DNA of 11,811 nt from an uncultured Clostridia bacterium (GTDB lineage: Bacteria > Bacillota > Clostridia > Oscillospirales > Acutalibacteraceae). Of the stretch, positions 1-6,409 are shown piece by piece; position 1 is the stretch's first letter; the number at the start of each line of letters is the position of its first letter. The notes under the pieces are model-generated. The model did not search any database. It was not told the DNA's origin and saw only the letters and a list, made by a program, of their open reading frames with translations. Location of the stretch: contig CALBKQ010000009.1 of NCBI GenBank assembly GCA_937895645.1, positions 1 through 11,811 on the forward strand, given 5' to 3'. The translations under genes were made by a program, and so were the position numbers.

Positions 1-547
1 TGTTTTTAAGTTCAATCTGCATATCTTTACGAAGTTTAAGGTCAAGTGCGCCAAGTGGCTCATCAAGAAGCACCACGCGAGGATTAACTGCCAACGCACG
101 TGCAATAGCAACTCGTTGTTGCTGACCACCTGAAAGTGAGTCAATACGACGAGGACCAAAACCTTTGAGATTAACGAGAGTAAGCATTTCGCTTACCTTT
201 TCTTTAATTGCATCTTCTTTCCACTTTTTTAGACGAAGACCGAATGCAATATTTTCATAAACATTCAAGTGAGGAAATAAGGCATAACGCTGAAAAATGG
301 TGTTAACCTGTCTTTTATATGCAGGCACACCATTGATATTTTTTCCTTCGAAAATAACATCACCACTATCCTGCTGTAAGAAACCTGCGATAATACGCAA
401 AGTTGTTGTTTTACCACAGCCCGAAGGACCGAGCAAAGTGATAAACTCACCGTCACGGATATAAAGACTAATGTTATTGAGTATTTTCTGATTGTCAAAG
501 CTTACGCTTATGTTTTTGAGGTCAATAATAACTGGATTGTTTTTCAA
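1..547 (-). CDS. potA: Spermidine/putrescine-type ABC transporter ATP-binding protein (PotA-like), partial
   Basis: This is the ATPase subunit of a polyamine-type ABC importer, acting on the cytoplasmic face of the membrane. The 182 visible residues hold Walker A GPSGCGKT (40-47), a Q-loop in the PotA-like string FQRYALFPH (85-93), signature LSGGQQQR (138-145), Walker B VVLLDEP (158-164) and the D-loop (167-169). The start is TTG at 545-547: an in-frame TAA lies directly before it and a GGAAAGGGG Shine-Dalgarno ends 8 nt upstream, so no ATG start is possible. PotA proteins run to roughly 350 residues, so about half the gene, including the regulatory C-terminal domain, lies off the left edge. 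Partner permease and binding-protein genes would be expected there. The specific string around the Q-loop and the segment DLKLRKDMQ favour PotA over other sugar or iron ATPases, but substrate is inferred from family resemblance. Confidence 0.9.
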   Translation of the reverse strand, partial: MKNNPVIIDLKNISVSFDNQKILNNISLYIRDGEFITLLGPSGCGKTTTLRIIAGFLQQDSGDVIFEGKNINGVPAYKRQVNTIFQRYALFPHLNVYENIAFGLRLKKWKEDAIKEKVSEMLTLVNLKGFGPRRIDSLSGGQQQRVAIARALAVNPRVVLLDEPLGALDLKLRKDMQIELKN

Positions 548-632
548 TTATGCAGCCCCTTTCCAACCGATAGATATAGTTGGGATTTGACGATTAAAAC
601 ACAAATCGCCCCACCCTAATTGGTATGAGATA

Positions 633-661
633 ACTATAAATAAAATTTGAGAAAAAGTCAA
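633..661 (-). promoter_or_regulatory. Sigma-A-type promoter for potA
   Basis: Read on the minus strand: -35 TTGACT (656-661), 17-nt spacer, -10 TATAGT (633-638). It lies about 20 bases past the stop of the upstream phosphodiesterase gene and gives a leader of roughly 80 nt before the TTG start. The leader holds a weak GATTTG/CAAATC hairpin with no recognised riboswitch. No terminator separates the two genes, so read-through from upstream is also possible. Confidence 0.65.
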
Positions 662-679
662 TAATTTTGACAAATTTCC

Positions 680-1450
680 TTAATTTTTTTGGTCAATAAT
701 TTTTGATAGTTTGTCAGGGTGTCTTGTAGTAATATTATCAGGACCAAAAGACAAAATTTTATACATATTGTATTCGCTGTCAACTGTCCAGATTGACACT
801 AATAAATCATTTTCATGGAAAATATCTACAAGTTCTTTTGATGCATTTTTATAATTAAAGTTTATGCCGATAGCTCCTGCTTTTTTCACTTTTTCAACGA
901 GCGAAAGCAAGTATTCTTTGTCAGTATTTCTTGATTTTTCTACATCCACATTAAGATAGTATTTTATTTCAGGACTATTCTTCTTTACTGCATCAACAAA
1001 TTCATCTTTTACACCTGTATAGAAAATTCTGTCAGCAACATTATTTTCTTTTGCTAACGGGTACACTTTTTCTAATGCGTCAACAGTTTTTATATCAACA
1101 TTTGCTTTTGCGTCTTTGAATATACGAAGATATTTGAACGCTTCGTTTAATGTAACTTCGTTACCTTTTGGCTCGTCGTGAGCAAGTACGGGTGCTCCGT
1201 CTTTTGTGAAATACAAGTCGAACTCAACAATCTGTGCGCCATTTTCAATGCCTTTTTTTATTGAGTCAAGAGAGTTTTCTTCAGTTTCCATACAACCTGT
1301 GTGAGCGGTTATTGTGAATCCCTTGGGCAAATTTAATTCTGTGTTTTTGTATTCATTTAATTTCATTGTACGCACCCCAAAGAATATTCCTGTTGTGAAA
1401 ATCCCTAACGTTAATACTATTGCGATTGGTATTATAATTTTCCTTTTCAT
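680..1450 (-). CDS. Membrane-anchored glycerophosphodiester phosphodiesterase-family protein, divergent active site
   Basis: A 256-residue GDPD-family TIM barrel that would hydrolyse glycerophosphodiesters or a related phosphodiester outside the membrane. Residues 4-26 form one hydrophobic segment after MKRK (membrane anchor or uncleaved signal; no lipobox). The family N-terminal core is clear: H50 in TAHTG, E57-N59, E76-x-D78, TKDG (82-85) and H91-D92. Departures from the family: the arginine that normally follows the first catalytic histidine is Thr51, the usual metal-ligand glutamate of the next strand is Asp119 in NVDIK, and the common closing ITDxP is TTRHP. The C-terminal SIWTVD strand is kept. 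The paired histidines and E/D ligands suggest it is still an enzyme, but the Arg to Thr change may mean altered substrate. It has its own promoter and lies upstream of potA on the same strand. Confidence 0.8.
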   Translation of the reverse strand: MKRKIIIPIAIVLTLGIFTTGIFFGVRTMKLNEYKNTELNLPKGFTITAHTGCMETEENSLDSIKKGIENGAQIVEFDLYFTKDGAPVLAHDEPKGNEVTLNEAFKYLRIFKDAKANVDIKTVDALEKVYPLAKENNVADRIFYTGVKDEFVDAVKKNSPEIKYYLNVDVEKSRNTDKEYLLSLVEKVKKAGAIGINFNYKNASKELVDIFHENDLLVSIWTVDSEYNMYKILSFGPDNITTRHPDKLSKIIDQKN

Positions 1451-1479
1451 ATAATCACGTCCATAAAATTTATAAAACT

Positions 1480-1508
1480 ATTTTAATATCATTTACCCTA
1501 TAAATCAA
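1480..1508 (-). promoter_or_regulatory. Sigma-A-type promoter for the GDPD-family gene
   Basis: On the minus strand: -35 TTGATT (1503-1508), 17-nt spacer, -10 TAAAAT (1480-1485), about 30 bases before the ATG at 1450. It is back to back with the plus-strand promoter of the B12 unit; only 7 bases separate the two -35 hexamers. Confidence 0.6.
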
Positions 1509-1524
1509 GTTTTTGTTGATTTAT
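1500..1524. repeat. Perfect 9-bp inverted repeat joining two divergent -35 boxes
   Basis: ATAAATCAA (1500-1508), 7-base centre GTTTTTG, then TTGATTTAT (1516-1524). Each arm contains one TTGATT -35 hexamer, one per strand. It could be a regulator dyad, or simply two similar promoters facing away from each other. Confidence 0.55.
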
Positions 1525-1544
1525 TTTATATGTAAGTATATAAT
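1516..1544 (+). promoter_or_regulatory. Sigma-A-type promoter of the cobalamin riboswitch transcript
   Basis: -35 TTGATT (1516-1521), 17-nt spacer, consensus -10 TATAAT (1539-1544). The expected start point, near 1551, coincides with the first conserved bases of the riboswitch, so the aptamer is at the very 5' end of the mRNA. Confidence 0.8.
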
Positions 1545-1550
1545 TATTTC

Positions 1551-1717
1551 GGTACAGGTTAAGAATGTCGGGGAATCAGGTTAGAATCCTGAACGAGTCC
1601 GTCGCCGTAAGCAGATGAGTGATTTTCATACTCTTTGCCACAAGAGTAAAGTCATTGAGGTTTTTCTTGAGAAGACGAGGTTCACAATTTAGTCTGCAAG
1701 TCGGAATACCCGGTTCT
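1551..1717 (+). promoter_or_regulatory. Cobalamin (B12) riboswitch aptamer
   Basis: A 5' leader element binding adenosylcobalamin or a related corrinoid. Recognisable parts in order: GGTA at 1551-1554 able to pair with TACC at 1707-1710; GGGGAA before a hairpin TCAGG/CCTGA; the core CCGTCGCCGTAAGC; a perfect hairpin ACTCTT/AAGAGT with loop TGCCAC; and the closing AGTCGGAATACC block. These match the B12-box family (Rfam cobalamin) in order and spacing. It precedes a DUF4430 lipoprotein and an ECF S component, so high B12 should switch both off. Boundaries are approximate and the L5/L13 kissing loop was not resolved by eye. Confidence 0.88.
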
Positions 1718-1755
1718 GCGTTATCGTTGTCGCGAAAACCGATATAGCGATAAGC
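1718..1755 (+). promoter_or_regulatory. Leader hairpin after the riboswitch (possible P13 or expression platform)
   Basis: GC-g-TTATCGTT-GTCG pairs with CGAT-at-AGCGATAAGC around loop CGAAAAC. It is not followed by a T-run, so it is not an intrinsic terminator. Together with the AAGGAG Shine-Dalgarno at 1777-1782, only some 20 bases on, this suggests control at translation, although no clear anti-Shine-Dalgarno strand was found. Confidence 0.5.
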
Positions 1756-1791
1756 TTGTGTCAAAAATAAAATATTAAGGAGATTACAGGT

Positions 1792-2208
1792 ATGAAAAAT
1801 GTAATGAATTCAAAAGTAGTACTGTCTGTTCTCTCGCTGGTGCTTATTGTGGCTATGGCACTTACATTTGCAGCGTGTGGAAACGATAGTAACACAAACA
1901 CAGGAGATGCAAAGATAGAAAAAACTTTTGTGTTTAAGGTAGTGGACCTTGACGGAAGTGAAAAATCCTTTGACATCAAAACAGACGCCAAAACTGTTGG
2001 CGAGGCACTTGTTGCTGAAAAGCTTATTTCAGGCACAGAGGGTGACTATGGTCTTGTGGTTGATACTGTAAATGGTATTAAATATGACTACAACGCCGAT
2101 GGTGCTTACTGGGCATTTTATGTTAATGGCGAATACGCTATGAGTGGTGTTGATACAACCGATGTTGTTGACGGTGCAACTTACTCATTTGTAGCAACAA
2201 AGGCATAA
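1792..2208 (+). CDS. DUF4430 (transcobalamin C-terminal-like) lipoprotein, likely corrinoid-binding
   Basis: A 138-residue surface lipoprotein. A hydrophobic signal (about 8-26) leads to FAAC with lipid-acceptor Cys29; Phe at -3 is less usual than Leu but acceptable. A short Asn/Thr-rich linker follows, and residues about 44-137 form one DUF4430 domain with the family motifs TVGEAL, GDYGLVV, TVNG and YWAFYVNGEYA, ending in a DGATYSF strand. DUF4430 is related to the C-terminal, B12-capping domain of animal intrinsic factor and transcobalamin. The B12 riboswitch upstream and the S component one base downstream make it a likely external corrinoid receptor. Start ATG has AAGGAG 9 nt upstream. 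The binding role is inferred from context and fold family; DUF4430 proteins also occur in other settings. Confidence 0.88.
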   Translation: MKNVMNSKVVLSVLSLVLIVAMALTFAACGNDSNTNTGDAKIEKTFVFKVVDLDGSEKSFDIKTDAKTVGEALVAEKLISGTEGDYGLVVDTVNGIKYDYNADGAYWAFYVNGEYAMSGVDTTDVVDGATYSFVATKA

Positions 2209-2209
2209 T

Positions 2210-2728
2210 ATGAGAAGTGAAAAGTATAAAAAGTTAGTAGATATTATTGTGTTTACTATGTTAGGCGTAATAATGTTACTATCAAAGTTGTTGCTTGAGG
2301 GTATTCCTAACGTGCATTTGTTAGGCACGCTTATTACTGCATACACAATAGTATATCGTAAAGATGCCTTAAAGCCCATTTACATATTTGTTCTGTTATC
2401 GGGATTAGTTTATGGATTTGGCGTGTGGTGGGTACCATACTTATATATATGGACTGTTCTTTGGGGTGCGGTTATGCTTTTACCAAAAAACATGAAACCT
2501 GCAGTTGCTGTTCCTGTTTATATGATTGTTTCGGGACTTCATGGCATTTTATACGGTACACTTTATGCCCCTGCACAAGCGTTGTTATTTGGACTTGATT
2601 TTAAGGGAATGGTTGCGTGGATTGTTGCAGGATTTTCATTTGATATTATGCATTGTATAGGTAATGTGGTGTTGGGAATTCTTATTCTACCCATTGCCAC
2701 AGCACTACGAAAATTCCACAAATATTAA
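2210..2728 (+). CDS. ECF transporter S component, predicted cobalamin/corrinoid uptake
   Basis: A 172-residue integral membrane protein with about six hydrophobic segments (roughly 9-30, 34-50, 56-72, 76-91, 97-128, 133-165), the size and layout of energy-coupling-factor substrate-binding subunits. KLLLEGIPNVHLLG (26-39) is a typical first-loop pattern of such proteins. It starts one base after the lipoprotein stop with only a weak AAAGG upstream, so translation is probably coupled. No EcfA or EcfT gene is in the window, so it would share a housekeeping ECF module (group II). B12 specificity is inferred from the riboswitch and DUF4430 neighbour. CbrT and CblT are the named S components for B12 and alpha-ribazole; by eye I cannot assign it to either, so no symbol is given. 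Confidence 0.85.
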   Translation: MRSEKYKKLVDIIVFTMLGVIMLLSKLLLEGIPNVHLLGTLITAYTIVYRKDALKPIYIFVLLSGLVYGFGVWWVPYLYIWTVLWGAVMLLPKNMKPAVAVPVYMIVSGLHGILYGTLYAPAQALLFGLDFKGMVAWIVAGFSFDIMHCIGNVVLGILILPIATALRKFHKY

Positions 2729-2774
2729 AAAAGACCGATTGGGGAAAATCCTCAATCGGTTTTTGTTGTTTTTT
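2727..2774. terminator. Bidirectional intrinsic terminator
   Basis: A 12-bp stem (2734-2760, one G-T pair, loop AAA) is followed by a T-rich run at 2761-2774 for the plus-strand S-component transcript. Six A at 2727-2732 give a U-run for the minus-strand dockerin-protein transcript. It sits between two convergent genes. Confidence 0.9.
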
Positions 2775-2783
2775 GCTTATTTT

Positions 2784-4283
2784 TTAATCAAAAACTATTA
2801 TATCTTTAATATACAAATCTAATGCGATAGCATCAAAACCATCTATTGCACCGTCCTGTGTCATATCGCCTGCATAATACTTCGCAGTATTTGCAGTTAC
2901 TGCATTTTTAGCTGTTGCAGTTGATACTACAAGTGTGTAGTCATCTGTCGTTACCGTGTTTGAAGCGTTAATATCGCCACGCATAGCGACAACGTATGTT
3001 TTTGATTTTTCTGAGTCCGAAACTGTAACAGATGTACCTGTTGTTCCACTACCTGTTTTTGTTCTTGAATAATCACCGCCACTATACAGATAATTTATAT
3101 AGCTTGTAATCCCCTTGCCAACAAGAATACAATTACGGGTATTATCAACTGCCATGTCACCAGTACTTGGGTTAAGAAATGTTACACCGTAATTTGCAGT
3201 TGCAAGCGTAGGATAAGCAAGTGCAGTGGTTGCTAATGAATACATTGTACCTGTTGGTATATGAACTGTTGAATCTGCTACGTTAGAGTTTGAAAAATAA
3301 GGAGCTTTTGCCGAACTGCCTATTATAAAATAACTATAAAATGTATATGATTCCTGGTCATTCCAGGTGGCGTCAAGCAAATACCATTTTCCGTCATCCA
3401 TCTGAACATAGTTCCACTTATGAGCACCGCCCGCATTACCTACAACAGTAAGGCACGGAATTCCCTCGCGGTCGCAAAGCAGTTTCATCGCTTCCGCATA
3501 ACCTTCGCAGACACAAACACCATTAATCAATGCCCCATAAACATCAAAGTCATTAGCTGCCGGGCTTAAATTATCTATAACATTGGGGTCATATACAATG
3601 TTATCAGCAAGATAATCGTGAATGGATTTCACTTTTTCGTATCGGCTAATACCATTAACTTTAATTGTTTCTAACTTTTCTACAACCGCATCATATTTTG
3701 TCTGAACGTCTGTCCAATCAGCAAAATGAGTTTCATTTAGACTTACTTTAACTATAACCGTAGTAAGTTTGCAGATATAAGTTGTTCCTGATACGCCCAT
3801 TGTACCGTTATAACCATAACCAAAACCGCTTACCCAAAAATACATTGGATTATCTTCAGGCAACGCACTAAGTGCCATAATAACATCTTGAAACAACTGA
3901 GAATTTGCTGCACTTTCTGCATCGTCACTAGTTGTTCCTGTACCTGTAGAAGGTGCGTCAGCAATATCAATTTCAATCTGTTCCACAATACCAGCACTCA
4001 ACAAACTATCATAAATTATTTTCTGGGTATCAGTCAACTGATTATAAAAATATCTTGATGTATCAACATCTGTTGATAAGCTGTTTCCGTAAAAGTTAGA
4101 CACTGTTCCGCCTTTAATTATGGGCAGTTCTGCATCAGGTCTTATATCAATTACAGATACTGTTTCACCCTCACCTGAAATGTAAGTGACCTTTTCACCT
4201 GCAAAAGACATAACCGGCATTGCGCCTAAAAAGACGCAAAGTGCCATTATGACACAAAAGATTTTCGAAACCATTCTTTTCAT
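2784..4283 (-). CDS. Secreted transglutaminase-like protein with C-terminal type I dockerin
   Basis: A 499-residue exported protein. Signal peptide 1-28 (cleavage likely after SFA). Residues about 215-310 are a transglutaminase/papain-like core with Cys259 in VCEGYA, His288 in AHKWNYV and Asp304 in LLDATWND, the full catalytic triad. A Ser/Thr/Gly-rich linker (about 406-425) leads to a dockerin with two calcium-binding repeats, GDINASNTVTTDDY (436-449) and GDMTQDGAIDGFDA (472-485). Dockerins bind cohesins, so it may dock onto a cellulosome-like scaffold or another cohesin protein; none is visible here. Whether it cross-links or cleaves protein is unknown. The start chosen has GGAG 7 nt upstream; an upstream in-frame start at 4331 would run into the nrdR coding end and spoil the signal peptide. 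It lies 34 bases after nrdR on the same strand. Confidence 0.88.
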   Translation of the reverse strand: MKRMVSKIFCVIMALCVFLGAMPVMSFAGEKVTYISGEGETVSVIDIRPDAELPIIKGGTVSNFYGNSLSTDVDTSRYFYNQLTDTQKIIYDSLLSAGIVEQIEIDIADAPSTGTGTTSDDAESAANSQLFQDVIMALSALPEDNPMYFWVSGFGYGYNGTMGVSGTTYICKLTTVIVKVSLNETHFADWTDVQTKYDAVVEKLETIKVNGISRYEKVKSIHDYLADNIVYDPNVIDNLSPAANDFDVYGALINGVCVCEGYAEAMKLLCDREGIPCLTVVGNAGGAHKWNYVQMDDGKWYLLDATWNDQESYTFYSYFIIGSSAKAPYFSNSNVADSTVHIPTGTMYSLATTALAYPTLATANYGVTFLNPSTGDMAVDNTRNCILVGKGITSYINYLYSGGDYSRTKTGSGTTGTSVTVSDSEKSKTYVVAMRGDINASNTVTTDDYTLVVSTATAKNAVTANTAKYYAGDMTQDGAIDGFDAIALDLYIKDIIVFD

Positions 4284-4317
4284 AATAACACTCCGTTCTA
4301 CTAAATATTTGTTTTTC

Positions 4318-4773
4318 TTATTTCTTGTCAAGGAAATTTGAAAGTTCTTCCATAAATGCGTTTACATCTTTGAACTGCTTATAAACTGATGCAAAACGGA
4401 CATAAGCCACCTGGTCAATTTCTTTAAGCTGTTCCATAACAAGCTCGCCAACACGAACAGATGTTACTTCACGGTCAAGTGAATTTTGTAATGTTGACTC
4501 AATTTCGCTGACTGCTCTTTCAATAGTTTCCATTGAAACAGGACGTTTTTCACAAGCAGTAAGCATACCTTTAATAAGTTTTTGTCTGTCAAACACTTCG
4601 CGTGTTTTGTCTTTCTTGACAACAACAATAGGTACACTTTCAATTATTTCATAAGTAGTAAATCTTTTTGCACACTTAATGCACTCACGACGGCGGCGAA
4701 TTCTTTCACCCTCGTCAGTTGGGCGTGAGTCAATAACTTTACTTTCTTCAAATCCACAAAATGGACATTTCAT
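4318..4773 (-). CDS. nrdR: Transcriptional repressor NrdR
   Basis: A 151-residue NrdR, the nucleotide-sensing repressor of ribonucleotide reductase genes. An N-terminal zinc ribbon has Cys3, Cys6, Cys31 and Cys34, with the basic run RIRRRREC (24-31). An ATP-cone spans about 49-139 (VVKKDKTREVF, then SVRVGELVMEQL and VAYVRFASVYKQF). The length is normal for the family. It binds ATP/dATP and represses through NrdR boxes, two of which appear upstream of its own start. AGGAAGTG precedes the ATG. No nrd gene is in the window, so its main targets are elsewhere. It follows the ATP-grasp operon by 66 bases but has its own promoter. Confidence 0.98.
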   Translation of the reverse strand: MKCPFCGFEESKVIDSRPTDEGERIRRRRECIKCAKRFTTYEIIESVPIVVVKKDKTREVFDRQKLIKGMLTACEKRPVSMETIERAVSEIESTLQNSLDREVTSVRVGELVMEQLKEIDQVAYVRFASVYKQFKDVNAFMEELSNFLDKK

Positions 4774-4791
4774 AAAAACACTTCCTATATT

Positions 4792-4839
4792 TTACTATAT
4801 ATAGTATTGTAACACATTTCAAATCGCAATGTAAAGTGT
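4792..4839 (-). promoter_or_regulatory. Tandem NrdR-box-like operator upstream of nrdR
   Basis: The promoter-proximal site (4792-4807) contains the perfect palindrome TACTATATATAGTA, the core of the published NrdR-box consensus acaCwATATaTwGtgt. The distal site (4824-4839), ACACTTTACATTGCGA on the minus strand, matches it less well. The gap is 16 bases (centres 32 apart), the spacing typical of paired NrdR boxes. The proximal box covers the -10, so binding would block transcription of nrdR itself. Confidence 0.75.
4794..4822 (-). promoter_or_regulatory. Promoter of nrdR
   Basis: On the minus strand: -35 TTGAAA (4817-4822), 17-nt spacer, -10 TATAGT (4794-4799). The -10 lies within the proximal NrdR box. 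A second overlapping pair, TTTACA with TACAAT at 18-nt spacing, could also serve. Confidence 0.6.
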
Positions 4840-5622
4840 TTACAACAATTTTTTAAGTTCATCCATAGCAAACCTTAGTTCTTTATCACTTTCATAGCCA
4901 TTTTCATAGAGTTCAATGATAAAATCACCTTTATAATTATAACTTTTCATAAGCTGGAAGAACTTTTTGAAATCAAAATCGCCGTTTTTACAAGGCACAA
5001 AACAATCTTTTTCGCTGTTATGGTCACTTATGTGAATATGGCGGATATATTTATGCAATTTTTCTGCAAAGAAGAATGGGTCAACGCCCGTTCTTACAGA
5101 TTGTTTAATATCGAAAACCATATTGAAATCGTCACCGATATATTCCCCCATACGTAAAAGTAAATCAGGACTTTCACTACGGTAGTGAACAACATTTTCC
5201 TGACAGACTTTAAGCCCTTCGGCTTTACCCATATGAATTAATTCACCAAAACGGTCAAAGTATTCTTCGTCAGAAATACTGCCCGGTTTCTTTATTCCGT
5301 GCATAACAAGAACTTCTGCTCCGAGAGTGTGCATAACGTCAAAATGGCGTTTGAATGAGGTATCTTTTGCCTCAAAAAATCTGCGTTTATACGAACTGAA
5401 AAGGTGAAAAGATTCAGTAAATGAACCCATTGTATGCACTGACGCTACTTTAACACCATAAGATGCACAGATTTCTGCCAGATTTTTTACATAATCAGGT
5501 TGAAACTCTGAGTTTGCATTCATAAAGATTTCAATTGTTTTGGCACCTGTTTTGCACGCTCTTAAAACAGATTTTTCCGTTTCAAGAGGGTAAAAACAAG
5601 CAGATGATAAACCAATATCCAT
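4840..5622 (-). CDS. Sugar phosphate isomerase/epimerase-like TIM-barrel protein
   Basis: A 260-residue xylose-isomerase-like TIM barrel (AP-endonuclease family 2 fold), full length. Probable divalent metal ligands are Glu142 (CQENV), Asp171 (FDIKQ), His197 (HIHISDH) and Glu237 (IIELY), with further barrel residues Glu31, His63 and His108. The family includes sugar isomerases, epimerases and endonuclease IV; the particular substrate cannot be told. Its AGGAA Shine-Dalgarno overlaps the stop codon region of the transglutaminase-like gene 9 bases upstream, so it is almost surely the fourth gene of the ATP-grasp operon. That makes a role in supplying or trimming a sugar-like or hydroxy-acid substrate possible, but this is inference. 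Confidence 0.85.
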   Translation of the reverse strand: MDIGLSSACFYPLETEKSVLRACKTGAKTIEIFMNANSEFQPDYVKNLAEICASYGVKVASVHTMGSFTESFHLFSSYKRRFFEAKDTSFKRHFDVMHTLGAEVLVMHGIKKPGSISDEEYFDRFGELIHMGKAEGLKVCQENVVHYRSESPDLLLRMGEYIGDDFNMVFDIKQSVRTGVDPFFFAEKLHKYIRHIHISDHNSEKDCFVPCKNGDFDFKKFFQLMKSYNYKGDFIIELYENGYESDKELRFAMDELKKLL

Positions 5623-5631
5623 AATTTATTC

Positions 5632-6408
5632 CTATCTTTTAGTTACCTTTAATGATACTGTTTGGGTTTGATTTCCGCCACCGGTTAAAAGTCCTCGGTT
5701 AATACCACAGTCGGCAAAATCTCTACCACGACTGATGATAATATAATTTTCATCAGCAAGGCGGTTGTTTGTAGGGTCAACACCGTGCCAACTTCCGTTG
5801 TGATAAACCTCAACCCAAGCGTGAGTTTCACCCTCGCCTACCATCATACCCACCACATAGCGCGCAGGAATTTCGGCTTTACGAAGAAGTGCCAAAAGAA
5901 TGTGAGAATAGTCCTGACACACACCTGCACCATTGAGAAGTGCTTCTTCCGCAGTGGTAACAACACTTGTTGAACCTGATTTATACACAATATTTGCACG
6001 GATTGCCCTTGTGAATTTCATAGCGGTATCAACCGCGTCATCAGAAATACCCACCTGAATACGCTCAAACATTTTGTTGAGTTCAGCACCACATTTTGTA
6101 AAGTTTGTAGGGTATTTATAAACGGGATTCAAGTCGTTTTCAGGTGTAATATGAGCCCCTGTTGTTACTGTACCCGTAACATCTACCGTAAATTCATTAT
6201 GCATTGTAACAATACGGTCAGTTACGAGAATGTTGCCAAAGCCATCATTTGAATAAGTAAGCTCATTTTCAGGGAAAACCGTCACTTTAATATCTTCAAT
6301 ATGCTGATTTTCACACTCTAACGGAATACAACGGAGAGTGTAACAATGCTTGATTACGGGCATTGAAAATTTAATCGACATATTGTAAGAAAAATCTAAA
6401 ACTGCCAT
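5632..6408 (-). CDS. Cytoplasmic transglutaminase-like protein of the ATP-grasp/alpha-E operon
   Basis: A 258-residue protein with no signal peptide. Residues about 8-95 form a beta-rich N-terminal domain like that found before many bacterial transglutaminase cores, and about 120-220 the core itself, with Cys164 in GVCQDYSH, His196 in THAWVEVY and Asp211 in GVDPTNN. All three catalytic residues are present. Such proteins (COG1305 type) usually neighbour alpha-E and permuted ATP-grasp genes and are predicted to cut or transfer amide bonds, perhaps releasing or trimming the peptide product. It starts one base after the alpha-E stop, so translation is likely coupled. It is distinct from the secreted dockerin transglutaminase further along the same strand. 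Confidence 0.9.
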   Translation of the reverse strand: MAVLDFSYNMSIKFSMPVIKHCYTLRCIPLECENQHIEDIKVTVFPENELTYSNDGFGNILVTDRIVTMHNEFTVDVTGTVTTGAHITPENDLNPVYKYPTNFTKCGAELNKMFERIQVGISDDAVDTAMKFTRAIRANIVYKSGSTSVVTTAEEALLNGAGVCQDYSHILLALLRKAEIPARYVVGMMVGEGETHAWVEVYHNGSWHGVDPTNNRLADENYIIISRGRDFADCGINRGLLTGGGNQTQTVSLKVTKR

Positions 6409-6409
6409 T

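Noticed and set aside
265..498. Minus-strand open frame of 77 codons
   Set aside because: It is another frame of the potA region; the true frame shows Walker A and Q-loop motifs and begins with TTG at 547.
551..625. Riboswitch in the potA leader
   Set aside because: Only a weak GATTTG/CAAATC stem with a 12-base loop is visible; no known motif was recognised.
1576..1764. Minus-strand open frame of 62 codons
   Set aside because: It lies across the riboswitch and its hairpin, has no Shine-Dalgarno and no recognisable protein features.
4303..4331. Separate promoter for the dockerin protein inside the nrdR end
   Set aside because: A perfect TTGACA (4326-4331, minus strand) is present, but at 16-18 bases only ATATTT-like sequences follow, a poor -10. 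Not strong enough to call.
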